A DNA stretch of 64,000 nucleotides from Isoperla grammatica (Eukaryota > Arthropoda > Insecta > Plecoptera > Perlodidae), in the NCBI GenBank assembly GCA_945910005.1, contig OX246744.1:42520777-42584776 (forward strand), in the 5' to 3' direction. Below are positions 45,221-58,728 of the stretch, in pieces; within the stretch, counting starts at the first letter, position 1, and each line of letters opens with the position of its first letter. A program made the translations under genes and the position numbers. Below the pieces are notes generated by a model. It saw nothing but the letters and a program-made list of their open reading frames with translations, was not told the DNA's origin and did no database searches.

Positions 45221-45498
45221 ATTATTAATAATTTTTCGTAGGAATACCCGTTATAGGGTGCACACCAGCTTTACTTGATGTCCCCCTCTTCAGGTGACTA
45301 ACTAGGTCATTAAGGTGTTTGGATAGCTGGGAAGGAATGTCCGAGGGCTATTAGTAGGACTCAATCCCAGCATTCGCCTTTACGACTGAGGAAAACCTCG
45401 GAAAAAAACTTTCATTCAGGACTGCCGGTGGCCGGAATCGAACCGGCGACCTCCCGAATTAGAGACTCGCGTCTTACCGCTGAGCCACCTCTATCGGT
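45221..45498 (-). mobile_element. tRNA-derived SINE, right arm only
   Basis: 9-bp TSD TACGCACAT at 45212-45220 and 45499-45507. Head GAGGTGGCTCAGCGGTAAGA, box B GGTTCGATTCC with well-paired T arm. Acceptor pairing is only partial, so not a working tRNA. The left arm at about 40525 is empty. Confidence 0.75.
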
Positions 45499-46019
45499 TA
45501 CGCACATAGGCTACATAGCTGCTTGGGGTGGTTGCCCAGAGTAGAACATATCTGTGAAAAGGTGCAACACAACCGACACATACTGGGGGGGGTTGAGGGG
45601 GGGGGGGGTTAACCTTCACAATAACGCCGCAGCCAATTTTTTTATAAAATATCTACGTAGGGTATTTTTGAAGTGGTTTTAATGTGTTTTAAAAGAAATT
45701 CAGGTTCTTTGCTGAACGGGACACATTTGCCATAATCTTAAGAAAATTATTAGAATATTAAGAATATTTGTAGAGTAGTAGAAGTAAAGCTGGGATTTCG
45801 GGGGGGGGGGGGGGGAGGTGCAAGCTCCCGAGCCCACCTCCCACTTCTCCGCACCCACACAAATCTACCTCGTTGGTGCTTTGGCCCTCCTGCACCCACG
45901 GAGTGTTTTACATGGTGCAACAAGTAGGAAACGACGTCCAACCCCGATGAGGAACTCGTTCCTTTATCGGAGGAACTTAAAAGGAGCTTGAACTTTTTGA
46001 TAGTCTCTTTAAAGATTAA

Positions 46020-46390
46020 TGAATTATTACATTTCACTTTTGTTCTTATTTTCCAGTGTTCCTTTTTTTAAATAAAATAGAACAAATATCGCGCTAAATT
46101 GCAATGCATGACGGGTACCCGTGACGTAGAGCCGAAATGTGCTCTGGGAAATATTTGAAATATGCTGATTGGTCCATTGTCTCGTTGCCGTGGAAACCGT
46201 AGACGATTTGTTATGGATACACAATTTTTGTCATGACATGAAAACAAACTGCGAACAATATTCTTCTGTCTGCACCAGAGCAGGCCGTGTGTTGTAAATA
46301 AGTATCTCGCGTTATATTTTACATTAATTTCCTTGGAGAAGTGTTTAGAATATTGACGCATTATTATTAATAGTAAGTACAATAATAACT
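46020..46390. promoter_or_regulatory. Conserved upstream block with RFX X-box-like and CCAAT motifs (right)
   Basis: Partner of 38220-38580 with GTTGCCGTGGAAAC and ATTGGTC. Role inferred only. Confidence 0.3.
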
Positions 46391-46439
46391 TCAACAATAG
46401 TGGTTTTGGTTGAGGTTAAAATGCATGGGAACCGGGCTT

Positions 46440-46835
46440 CCTAGGCCTTGACATTGTCAACGAATAGGCCTAGGCCTACCCAGCCTAGGCCCTAGGCCTA
46501 GGGCCTAGCCTACCCTCTACCTCTAGCGTGGGCTAGGCCCTAGCCTAGGGCCTAGGGGTCTAGGCTAGCTCTGACTGCCTAGAACAGTTTATGAATTTAT
46601 GACAGTTTCAAACTGGGGTTAGGCCTAGACCCAATAGGATCATTATCATCTCAACACTTTGCTTTGCTTTTGGGAGCCTAGGCCTAGGCTAGGATAGTAG
46701 GCCTAGGCTTAGCACCTAGACTGAGCACCTAGCGGCCTAGGCCTACATAGCGCAAGCCTAGGCCTAGCCTGGGCCTAGGCCTAGGCCTAGGCTTAACGTA
46801 AAGTAGGCCTAGCCTAGGCCTAGGCCTACATAGGC
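46440..46835. repeat. (CCTAGG)n palindromic hexamer cluster, right arm
   Basis: Partner of 37612-38165, shuffled in detail. Confidence 0.9.
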
Positions 46836-46847
46836 TACATGTGAGTG

Positions 46848-48725
46848 CAGAGTTGAGTAGTAACTTTTTGAAAGTAACGCGTTACTTGTAACGCGTTACT
46901 TTTTCGGTAACTTTTAGGCAAACTAGTTACTTTTGGTATTTGTTTAGTATCACTGATTGCGCTTCTTACTCACTTTTTCCAATGAAAAACGCCAAAGTCT
47001 TGTTTAAAGTGTTATTTTTATTGAACAATGTTTAATTGTCTTTCTTTTGATGCTTATTATAATATTGTAGTTAGTTTTTAAGAGTAATAAATGATTGTTT
47101 GAAGTTTTTATATGAAAAGTTGACGTCTTCTTCCTTGTTTCCTGCTTGTGTCCGGTGCAGTGCTGCCAATGGCAAACTATCCAAAACCATCCCCTAACCT
47201 CGGGCAAAGTCACTTTCGGGCGCAAATCTGCATAATTGCATAATTTGAAGAAGGGGTATTTAATCGTAGGGGCCTAGTTTGCACGTACATCCAAACCCCC
47301 CCCCCTAACCTCTGGCAAACTATCCAAAACCACCCCCTAACCTCGGGCAAAGTCACTTTCGGGCGCAAGAGGCAGGGTTTTTTCATGTACTTACGTTGGT
47401 AAACCACACTTTATGTGTGCTCCGAACAGCTGCGCCCTCGCACGTCCGCCATATTGCCATATTTAACGTGATTGTGTTGTCAAATCGATGCAACTTCAAA
47501 ACGATAATTTAATATGAAAGAAGAGACTATTTGTATTGAAAATCACTGGAGCTTACAGATAAATCATGAAATAACAATTATGTACTGCGCATATGATCAA
47601 TATCGCAAAGGAATACAGAAAAAAAGTGAGTACGAAACGCGATCAGTGATACTAAACAATTACCTTACTTTTTCCTCGACAGTTAACTTTTAACGTTGAA
47701 AGTTACTATTGATAAGGAACTTAAAAAAAAAAATGAAAAGTTACTTTTGAAACAGCCTATGGTTTTTTAAATGTACCAACAGCAAAACACTCGTATTGCG
47801 GCTGTTTCAGGTCAAAAATCTTCGACCCCCCCCCCCCCCCATTCCTAGAATTCATACATAACTGTATCCTTTGGAAACCATTCCAGCAGCAGCCGGCTAA
47901 ATAGGTTGAATGGGAACTGAGTGACAACCAATAAACATAAGTGGATGTTATTCCTTTGTGTGAGCAACACTGCTTTGCTAGGACCTCACACTTTTATCGA
48001 AGGTGGCCGGCAGACGTCGTAGTAGTATTTGGGAAATGGATTAGTGGATGTATTATTGTAATAAACGTAGCATGCTGAATGTTCGATGGCCGTGAAAACT
48101 TTAACGCGCTTAGGAGGTCCATCCATACCTTCGGCTCTTTTGTTGACATGTCCAATTTTGACTTCCTATTCACTGTTGTTAGTCTTTACAAAACTCAGGC
48201 TGCTGTTCTAATGATTTCCGACATACTCCGCCCGGCGCCCGCCAGCAAGGATTAGCGGGTTGAATGAAACTTGAAAGCAATATTAGTGCTTTGATGAAGT
48301 TGTATGAAAGAGTTGGCATACACTCTTGCAGTGAGCGACCGTCGTAGGTGTTGACCATTTTTCGTTTTTAGGAACAATACCACCATTCGTTTCTGTCACA
48401 TCAATATTCAATATTAAGATTCATATTTTACTAAGTAGGTTAGTAAATGCTTTGTATGCCATTATACGAGACCGTACGTCTGACGATGTTTCAATAAATC
48501 TTTTCAGGTAAGAAGTAGTATTTTGTAATTTTTTTAAACTGCCACTTCCCATCAAAATTTCCTAAAAGTAACTTTTAAAGTAACTTTTAAAGTAACTTTT
48601 AATTTACAAAGTAACTTTTAGTTACTTTTTCCAACAAGGAACTTTTAACGTTTTAAAGTTACTTTTAAAGGCAAGTAACTTAACTTTTTAAAAGTTCCTT
48701 TTTAAAAGTATCTTACGCAACTCTG
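46848..48725. mobile_element. hAT-like element (GTAACT-rich), right arm only
   Basis: Ends CAGAGTTG and CAACTCTG; 8-bp TSD TGTGAGTG at 46840-46847 and 48726-48733. Contains a direct duplication of about 60 bp (47169 and 47309) and an inverted relative of the 26575 element at 47880-48230. No transposase. Confidence 0.85.
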
Positions 48726-48812
48726 TGTGAGTGTAGCACGAAAGACAGAAACAATAGCCTGATAATCCCTACGTAGGCTAGGTCTAGCCTAGCCTAGGGC
48801 CTAGGCCTAGTG

Positions 48813-49250
48813 AAAGATTACTGAATGAGGGAAGATAGTTCACTCTTATGGGAAATCGTCTACGCGTGTCTGAGTGAAATTTTTTAAGTCCGACATGTAG
48901 TTCGAATTCTCACCGCAAGAGCTCGTTCTTCCAAAAGTTTAAAACTGAGCGGCAACCTCGGTCGTTTGACTCACCGCCTTCTCAGCGCCGGGGGATGGAA
49001 GTGTCAAGGTCTACTTGATCCTCGCTAGGCGGAGATCAAGTAAACCTTGGGAAGTGTCCAAGCCGAATTCTTCCGATGCCAGAACCGAGTTCAAATATAT
49101 CCCGCTAGACGGCAACGAAGTTTAAACGTGCTGAGCTAGCGCTCCTTGCGGTGAGAATTCGAACTAGTGGTGAGACTTAGAAATTTTGACAAAACTCGCG
49201 CAGGTATTTTAACACGGCGATAAAACATCTTCCCCACTCAGTAATCTTTG
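48813..49250. mobile_element. Foldback element, right copy
   Basis: Partner of 37174-37612; the central palindrome has drifted to a stem with a short loop (49013-49040). Confidence 0.6.
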
Positions 49251-49290
49251 GCCTAGTCTAGGGCCTAGTACAAAGACCGCAATCCGGGTT

Positions 49291-49746
49291 GACTGAAAAC
49301 GGTTTGCATTCGAATTGAATCTATTCTTCGCTCAGAAGCTGGCAGAGCCTCCTTGTCATGCTGTGCGACTGAAAACGGTTTGCATTCGAATTGAATCTAT
49401 TCTTCGCTCAGAAGCTGGCGGAGCCTCCTTGTCATGCTGTGCGACTGAAAACGGTTTGCATTCGAATTGAATCTATTCTTCGCTCAGAAGCTGGCGGAGC
49501 CTCCTTGTCATGCTGTGCGACTGAAAACGGTTTGCATTCGAATTGAATCTATTCTTCGCTCAGAAGCTGGCAGAGCCTCCTTGTCATGCTGTGCGACTGA
49601 AAACGGTTTGCATTCGAATTGAATCTATTCTTCGCTCAGAAGCTGGCGGAGCCTCCTTGTCATGCTGTGCGACTGAAAACGGTTTGCATTCGAATTGAAT
49701 CTATTCTTCGCTCAGAAGCTGGCGGAGCCTCCTTGTCATGCTGTGC
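49291..49746. repeat. 76-bp tandem repeat, 6 copies
   Basis: GACTGAAAACGG starts at 49291, 49367, 49443, 49519, 49595 and 49671, exactly 76 bp apart, with almost no variation. The left arm has a single unit at about 37050-37130. Confidence 0.95.
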
Positions 49747-50095
49747 GACTTCGAACTTCAAACGCCATGAATATCTTAATATAGGCCTGGGGCCTTGGTC
49801 TACAAGGTGAATTCAACATTCAACTCGATTGATATTGAAGTCGATCCGCTTTCCGAAGTCGATTGACTTGGGTAATGCGGTGACTTGAAATTCCGTGATA
49901 TGGACCTAGGCGTTCACACCAATGTGGATCAACACTGCATTCCAGTGTGGTTTTAGAGCGATGACATAGAAGTTGAAAGGCACTGTAATAACATTTCTAG
50001 AGGGCTTTTTGCTTTATGGGTTTCTTAAACAAATATGCAACTCATTTTGAAATATTGTAAATTTTTCTTGTGAATAAAATAGGCCTACATCTGAA

Positions 50096-50126
<31 letters not shown>

Positions 50127-51319
50127 ATGAGGAAGCTAGTGACGATGCCGCGTCTGTCAGAAATGCATAGTCGAGTTGGATTACCGCTTGATAGGCCCAT
50201 TCTCATAATCAACAGCTGAGTTAGCTGTACTACTTGACAACAAAAACTGGGACCGTCACATTAGATTTAGACCAAATTGAAGTTGAATTGAGTAGCCTAA
50301 GTCGATTCGTAGTTAAATTGGCCAAGGCCTATAAACAGGGGCGGACTGGCAGGTACGGAACTACGGAAACCCGTACGGGGCCCCCCCGGGTGGGGGCCCC
50401 CTTGAGGGCCACCACCCAACCCTCTGAAAATATCTTACGCTATATAGATTTAAAACAATAGTAAGAAGAGCATAAAACGTATCTCATGTCAGTGAAAAGG
50501 GACATATAGACCGTCCAGAAGTGCTACTAATGTTTCTGCTTTCCTCCTCAGAGATTACTTTTTTATAGTTTAGTTTGAAATATAAAACATGCCAGTGCTG
50601 GAAAATTCTTTAATTTAATTTTTAAAGTGGTGTTCACAGTTCATCATGTTGTTGCACATACTTATTATCGACTATCGATTTTTAAACGTGTTTATGTTTT
50701 TTTAAACAAATTATAGGAAACAATATATAGTTTGAAATATCCAACTGCCAGTGTTGGGAAAGTTCTTTCATTAATTTAATTTTTAACAGTGGTGTTCACA
50801 GTTCAACATGTTGATCGACACACCTATCTATCATCATTTATCGATTTTTACACGTGTTTATATGCGTTCTAAACAAATTAATAGGAAACAAGAATCCTCA
50901 AGATTTCTGCTCGTTAGCTCGCTACTTGAGAGTGACTTTTGATAGTTTGCGAGTAAATTTTGTTATATCTGAAAGTACATCTTGCCCATTTATAATAGAA
51001 TAAGCTTAGTAAAAGTGAAATAAAGGAGTTCTCAAGTCATGTATCATAACAAAACAGCTTTCCATAAAATAGCTTACTGACAAGTCGGGCTGATTGCGTG
51101 TATATAACTTATAAGCGTTCAAAATTTAAAAAAGCAAACTTTATGGCAAAAGTATGTCTATCGGCGCCTACTGAAATCCGATCCAGCGCAGCACTAGCCA
51201 TAAGACTTCTCAAATGACAGGATCGAACTCGTATCCTAGACCTGTGACGTAAGGAATTATCAGTGCAATATTGAGTTTAGTTTCATTGTTTTTCATGATA
51301 GGATTTCGCCTCAAAACGA

Positions 51320-51358
51320 GTTTTAGACCACTAAGCATGATGCTTAGTGGTCTAAAAC
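51320..51358. repeat. Perfect 19-bp inverted repeat with 1-nt loop
   Basis: GTTTTAGACCACTAAGCAT, then G, then its exact reverse complement, inside the hAT element. Confidence 0.95.
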
Positions 51359-51504
51359 CGAAAATTGTTTCGCCTTCGGCGACATCGCCTCCAGCGGCAG
51401 GGGCTTTGCCCCCGACCCCAGCTACGAGCGGGATGCTCCCTCGTTCGTTGCGAGTACAAATTACACGATTTGAGTGGACAACTAGTAGTCGATATTTGTA
51501 GAGG

Positions 51505-52068
51505 GTTGGGAAACAATATAGTTTGAAATACACAACTGCCAGTGTTGGGAAAGTTTCTTCTTCAATTTATCTGTTTTAAAGTGGTGTTCACAGTTCAACA
51601 CATTGTTCCACATAACTATCATCATTTATCGATTTTTAAACGTGTTTATATGCGTTCTAAACAAAATAATAGGCTGAAAAATTTTTCCTCCGGTTGGGAA
51701 ACAATATAGTTTGAAATACACAACTGCCAGTGTTGGGAAAGTTTCTTCTTCAATTTATCTGTTTTAAAGTGGTGTTCACAGTTCAACACATTGTTCCACA
51801 TAACTATCATCATTTATCGATTTTTAAACGTGTTTATATGCGTTCTAAACAAAATAATAGGCTGAAAAATTTTTCCTCCGGTTGGGAAACAATATAGTTT
51901 GAAATACACAACTGCCAGTGTTGGGAAAGTTTCTTCTTCAATTTATCTGTTTTAAAGTGGTGTTCACAGTTCAACACATTGTTCCACATAACTATCATCA
52001 TTTATCGATTTTTAAACGTGTTTATATGCGTTCTAAACAAAATAATAGGCTGAAAAAATTTTGCCTCC
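51505..52068. repeat. 188-bp tandem repeat, 3 copies, inside hAT
   Basis: GTTGGGAAACAATATAG starts at 51505, 51693 and 51881. Older diverged units lie at about 50570 and 50735. Confidence 0.92.
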
Positions 52069-52535
52069 GGCGGCTGGGGCTTCGCCCCAGACCCCTTAAA
52101 GCTTCGCCAAGTCTCGGGGCCCCTACAACCCTTTTCCGTACGGGGCCCTTACCCCCCCAGTCCGTCTCTGCCTATAAAGGCCTAGGGCCTACTACCCTAT
52201 ACCATGTACAATTAATTGTACAATTGTCTTTACGATTGGAATTAATTTTTTAACTTAGACATTAACCCAGCTGTTGCTTAATTTGTATTTGTATTTGTAT
52301 TTGAATTCAAATTGTGTAAATATGATTTATCTTTGCTCAGTATTATATTAGACTAACCACTGACATTGTAACCACTGACTGACCATGGTACAATTATAAT
52401 ATCGGTAAACCATGACCCTACACTATAACTAGGCCCTAGGTACAAGCAAAACCGTTTCCAGTTCAAATGTTTTCAGTCGATGGGGATTGAGGTCCTTGTA
52501 ATACGTGGTGAATAAGGCTGAGAAAACATAAAAAC

Positions 52536-52980
52536 TAGGAATGTCAAACGATATGAAATTCCATATCGATAATCGCAACAACAATAAAAAATTATCGCGA
52601 TAATGTCGGCGCAAAAAATATCGTCTCCATATTGCATTTTCAATTTTTATCGCGATATATCGCCGCAATATTATGAAATAAGCACTGACTACTTTTTAAC
52701 ATTGCGTCATATGTGGTGGGATGGGGGGTGGGGGGGGGGAGTGGCGAATAGTTTTCCTGCGGCTACATCGAAGGAGGGCAGTCGGCGGCTGGTCGGTGGT
52801 CGCTCGGCTAACGTTCAACAGGCACCAAATTCAAATATGAAATCAAGTCGCCGCGATTATGGGATATCGCACAGAATTTAATATCGTACGATTATCGCGA
52901 TATATTTAACCATATCGCGATAATATCGATATACGATATCATCGATATTTATCGATATGCGACTATCGTTGACATTCCTA
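52536..52980. mobile_element. hAT-like MITE, right arm only
   Basis: Ends TAGGAATGTCAA and TTGACATTCCTA; 8-bp TSD ATAAAAAC at 52528-52535 and 52981-52988. Subterminal TATCGCGATA and ATCGATAT repeats. Confidence 0.88.
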
Positions 52981-52988
52981 ATAAAAAC

Positions 52989-54080
52989 CTTTAATAAATG
53001 TGACGTATTTTAACACCGTCAGTCTACTAACTTCCTACAATACATTTAGTTCTAGCTATAATTGTATTAAATTGTATTATTACACAATTTTCCCTTCAAG
53101 TATGTTTACTGTCGCCATCTGACAAAATTAATATCCTACACTATTTTGTAAATGGCCTGCACTCAAGTCTTCATGACTTTGCAGGCTTCTCCAACTTTTT
53201 ATGAAATAGCCACTTTTGAGTAAACATGTAGGCCTATGTATCTGTGTGAGAAAAAAATTATCTGAAATCTGAATCTGAATCATGTCTGTAGGCATTTAAA
53301 CTAGGGATGATAAAACCCTCTACCGCCACAATTAGCCCTAAACGTTTTAATGTGCTGTCAAACTCAAAGTAGGCCTATTTCCTTTCATAGTAGGTATTTT
53401 ATTCTCAGCAACAATTATGTACAGGGTACAACTATGTTTCAATGATGCGTTTACTATACAGTGAGATAAGAAGCCCATGTAGGCTACATCTGTGTTTATA
53501 AATGAAAAGGAAAATGAAATGGGTGAAAATCAATGAAAACAGGAAAAAATTGGAAACGATTCATCATCATCATCATCATTTTATTACTTAGTCATCAATG
53601 AGCACTCCTATGCTTACACAGTACAAGGTGAGCGAGTATCTGATGTTGTCCATGGTTACAGAGTATAATACAATACAAAGATAGTAGACTAATAATCGTT
53701 TATTTAGCTGTAGTTAGCTATTAAATTACATTACAGCAATTATACATTCCATTACAAGTGCGTTAGGCCTACATTAAAAGTAACTACAGGTACAAAAGTA
53801 TCTAGAGACATAACTACATTAAAATAACCATTTTCACAGTGTCTAAAATATTATAACACAGGATAGATCACGGACTAACGTCACTTAATAAAAACCAGAA
53901 TAAACTCACTGAAACTTATTTGCCGAGTACCGTTACATTAGTTTGTGCTAAAATTATTACTAAAATATTTTGAGAGCGAATAAAACTCAATTTCCAGCAG
54001 CCAGGATAGTGCTACAACATGAAATACCCCACATGCTTATGTATGTATACGTGGCTGATACAGTTGGTTCTTTCTTTTCA
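52989..54080. other. Upstream of exon 1 (right arm), no gene seen
   Basis: Aligns with 34640-36160 in reverse. (CAT)n at 53563-53580. Confidence 0.5.
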
Positions 54081-54101
54081 GCTCAGGAGAGAACGTCGAT
54101 A

Positions 54102-54413
54102 ATGTTACCCGCCAAGGTGAAGTCGTCGTTCAAGCCGCCGAGCTTTGTGTCTCAGAGCTCTCAGAACGCGTCGAGCGGTTCGTTGCCGGCCGTCAACGTG
54201 GCCGTCGTCAACGTCAAGCTGGAGGGCGACCCGTCAACCGTCAAGAGCAAGAAGAAGCCGCTGGTGGAGATCGGGAACAAGAGCGCGGCCGCGTCCAAGG
54301 AGAAGGCCGCCAAGAGTGGCGGCGTCAAGGCTAGGAAAGATGGCAACAAGGAGAACAGCGCACCAAACGGGTTTGCGTTGGCGCCTAAGAAAGACCAGAA
54401 GAAACTGTCTGCG
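54102..54413 (+). CDS. ZCWPW1: ZCWPW1 coding exon 1 (right arm)
   Basis: 312 nt from ATG to a GTAAGT donor; acceptor TTTCTTTTCAG at 54081. Differs from the left arm by A31V, T52K, V93L and V104A (left numbering). KEN retained. Confidence 0.75.
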
Positions 54414-57400
54414 GTAAGTCGTACCGTACATAAGCTTTCGATAACGGCCTGGATCGCCGCAGTCACAATTTTTCGTCGACTCTTCATATCGACTCTGGTA
54501 GTACTACTACTATGCTAGTTTTCTGTAATGCAATTTGTGGTTGTATATTAGTTACACCTATTTGTTTTTAATATTCACTCGACAGTGACGAACGTGACGC
54601 ATTGCCTAACGGCATGAAGAGAGAAGAAAAGGAGGCCTGTCTCTACTGGTTGACCAGATCTTACATGATGGCCTGATTAAGCCAAATGTGGGCATATGAT
54701 AAAAAAAAAAAACTCGACAGTCAATGCTCCAAAGTTTTTATATATCGTGAAGTAGGCCCCCCGATACTTTATAAAATATTTAAAAAACAGGAAGGAAAAT
54801 AGAACCAATAACAAATGTTGCAGAGTTGGCCTCTTCAGCCATTCTTCTTGCTATCCAATATAAGGCTGCCTCCTTTTCTGTCCTGCTCATCGAGTCAGGC
54901 AGGGAGTCAATGTCTTTCTTGAGGGCGGCGCATCTAAAGAGGTGCCTACCAAACTCGTAAACCGCTTGAGCATCATTTTAACACGTGCTACGGGAAATGT
55001 TCACCTGTAAATAACGTGATTTTGATTGAGCTTAGCGGGCACTATCTGCTAACTGGAACTATGTATTTTATTAACACTGTAGTAGGCTATGTAAACCATG
55101 TGAACCATGTAGCATGTGTGTGTGGTGGCATTGCTTGTTGTTTTGTGTTCCTATTAGATGCATTCTTCCAATTTGTAGGCCTATGGGTTCTTTGCTTACA
55201 ATTTACCTTATCACCCTTTCTCACTGTGCTATTAACATTCCCCCTTTTCTTTTCCTATCCTCCCCACTCTTCTCTTGTCCCATTCCTCCAAACACCCCCC
55301 TATTTAATCTTCATATTTCACCCACTCTTCGTCTCGATTAGCTAAGTTGCAAAAATATGAGACGTTAAGCCCATATATGTATCCATCTAACTCTAACATG
55401 ATTATCCCATACTGTACCCTTCAATTAACTGTGATCCAGAATTCATCAGATTTTTAATCTCACTCAGCCAATGCAGTAATCCGAGTGTTCCAATATTCAT
55501 ACTGGACGGCTTCTAACATGTTCCAAATATCATCATCCATTATCAATCCTGAGCTAATCCCACTCGCGCCCAACTCAACCTTTTTTAACCGAGATTTCTC
55601 GGAGTAATTGGACTCGTTGTGGGGCACGAGTTTAAATTGATTTACTTTTAACTGATACTGATAGGCCTACTGTAGTATAATATGTTTAATTCCTTGTATG
55701 GCAAACCAATATTAGAGGTTTTCACCGCCCACGGAATGACTAGACGATGATTGTGACAAAGAAATTTACGCTTTCCCACGAATGTAACCTCCAAGTACAA
55801 ATTAGCCTCCATTTATGAAGCAAAATCCCATTAGTATCCCTTTTATGTTGTGTCCTCCAATCCATCCTGATGTCACGGCAGGTTAACCGAGATTAATTAC
55901 GAGATGAATCCTGGAACGCAGTGAATGTGTAGGAGTATTCCTACAGTACGCTACATACTGTCTATAAATAATAATATTAAGAGCGAAGGGTAGTCTCTAC
56001 GTCAAAAACCGCAGACAAATTTCATTATTTAATTATATCTCAAGATTGCAACAAGAAATCGAAAATCTAAATCAACAGCGCACTGTGTTTTGGTAAGCCC
56101 TACAGACTGAATGAAATATTATAACCATTAGCATAGTTATTTTGATTTAATTCGATAAGTAGTAATAAAATTAATTACATATATATGATATGATGGGATT
56201 AAGTTCCTATCCCCTACCCGACTTCATTGTTGGACACAGGGAGCAGATAAAAAAAAAAAATATATAAAACATACTAATTATAATGTATAACACAACTTAG
56301 AGCATTCAATATGTAGAGCTTACTAAACCCCAGTGCACTGTTGAATTAGATTTTCGATTTCAAAGCCCATTCTTGAGATATAATTTTAAAATGAAAATTT
56401 TGTGTGGTTGTTGACGTAGAGGTATCCTTCCCTGTTAACAATAAATACTATTGACCATAAAGCGAATCAATTAGGATAACATTGTTGAAACATTTAGGAT
56501 GGCTCCGCGCACAACAGGAAACCGGTAGAGAACCGTCCGAGGGAGAGAAAGCCGAAAGAAGCTCCGAAACCGTTCAGCGTTATGAGCGACGCGGAGTACG
56601 ACGAAATGTTCTCTAACGTGATCGCAGCAAACGCCTGCGCCACGGCGTCGGAATGCAGCGACGTAGGTAGACAGACAGAGGTAAACAAGATGGCTCAATT
56701 ACGCTCGGTCGTTTTCATTCTGTAAGAAGTTGTTAGAAAAATCTTGCAATGAAGTAAGATGCCAGCCATAGGTATCTGTTATCAGTTATTTAATTGGAAC
56801 TCAGAACAAGATAAACATGTTCTAGTGAGGGAAAAGGTACAGAAGGACGACAGCTTACCTGAGAAAGTAGATAGGTCAATTGAGAAACATGTAGATGAGA
56901 AGACAAATAAATATACTGAGACGTAAGCACTTTTTCGTTATGTAAAATCATAAAATGCAAAGTGTTGGCTACTTGCTTTTATATTTTAACTCAGTAATAG
57001 CTACCAACATAAATCTGAAGGTAAAGTGAAAAGCTGCTGCTAATAGTTTTTTTTTTTTTTTTTAATCGGGTCTTGAATAAAATTTGTTTGTCATATATTG
57101 CTGCATTCATTGATTGTAAATACATTTCTTACATTTAGGCCCGATTGCATGGTCCATCTTCAGAGAATAAAATCTGTTTTTATTTTTTAAATTTTTATAG
57201 GCTATGTAATTTTGTTATTGAAATCAGATTAAAATTGATTTAGGTAAGAATTCAAATTAAGATTAAAAAGTTCATTAAAGCTTCGATTTCTAGTTGCTAG
57301 TGCTTGATCAACTAGGTGGGAAAATGCACATTTTGAGGTGAATAATGATTTATTGGCCAATATATAGCTAAGATGACGCGCTGTTTAGACTTGGAAAACA

Positions 57401-58591
57401 ATTTCTAGTTTTGTTTGCCAGAGTTCAAAGCGAAAACACGGCTTTTGGTCGATGATGAGAGCTGTCCTTTATTCATCAACCTTGTATTTGTATTTGTCCT
57501 TGTTTTCACCGTAGCATTTTAATTGGTAGAGCTATTGTTAATGTTTGTGTAATTGCTTTTTTTGTTGTAGCTTATTGTGCATGTTTGAGACTCATTTTGC
57601 ATGACATGACGTTTTTCAATGGTTGCACTGGACCGCACATTTAACAATTAGAACAACAACAATAGATTATACAATAAACCCAACAGTGTGCACTTAGTGC
57701 AGCCCATTGGAAAACACCATTAAATATCCTACCCTAGACTAGGTTTGGTGGTGCTTTTCTAACTTGTCACTATTTCTACTCGTTTCTTTATTGTGCTTAT
57801 TACAATGTACATTCATAGTACGTATTAGTTTACATAATATGCAGACCAGGTATTTACTAAAACTGTGTATTAGACCTAATTATGTCAAGTTCTATAAGAG
57901 AGATGTGCCACTATGCATCTCAATATTTCATATCTTAGTACGTTGTCGTGTTTGATCTAGTCATGTGAAAGAGGCATTTGGTTTCAGAGTTAGCAATTAC
58001 TTTTCAAGGTACCGTATTTAACCTCCTGTAAACTCCTAAGTAGACGCCTAGGTATTTAAATTCATTTGCGAAACCATTGTGTACGCACAACACCAAAACA
58101 CAACAATGATACAAATGAATTGAACCGATTGACAAACAACAAGCCGTCAAAAAATAAAATGTTCTGAAGTTTGAAGTGAATCAGTAAGGGAATTTAGAAA
58201 TAAAATGAGGGATATGAAGTGATGAGGATGGGTGGGTGTGAGGGAAGTTGGGATAGGTTGCCACCGGGTAGTTATGGCCCATTAGCAGCCTTGAAGTATT
58301 TAACATTAACAATACAATACAATACAATACAAAGCGTCTTTATTCGTCTTCAAAACAGTGTACATTAACACATGTGCATGTAATAACACATGAGATCATT
58401 TTGTGGGTACCGGTACTGTTATTATTAAATATTAGCCTAATGCACGGTGTATGTTAAAACATTCACCCGTGCCAGAAATTAAATGGCGATGGCGGAATTC
58501 CACACATTTTACTAGTTTTGTAAAATCCTCGGAAGGCATTTTTTTCTTATATAAAAAATGTATTTGTTTATTTATATATTTATTTATTCAT

Positions 58592-58646
<55 letters not shown>

Positions 58647-58668
58647 TTATTTATTTATTTATTTATTT

Positions 58669-58728
<60 letters not shown>

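Larger units (their letters stand above)
50336..52170. mobile_element. hAT (Charlie-like) element with internal satellite, right arm only
   Basis: CAGGGGCGGACTGGC and CAGTCCGTCTCTG ends, 8-bp TSD CCTATAAA at 50328-50335 and 52171-52178. Interior is AT-rich repeats rather than transposase. The left arm at about 36330 is empty. Confidence 0.88.

Noticed and set aside
45421..45490. tRNA gene on the minus strand
   Set aside because: T arm and box B are good, but the acceptor stem pairs only in part and the sequence continues into a SINE body with its own TSD.
49291..49746. CRISPR-like regular repeats
   Set aside because: Direct 76-bp units with no unique spacers, in animal DNA; an ordinary tandem repeat.
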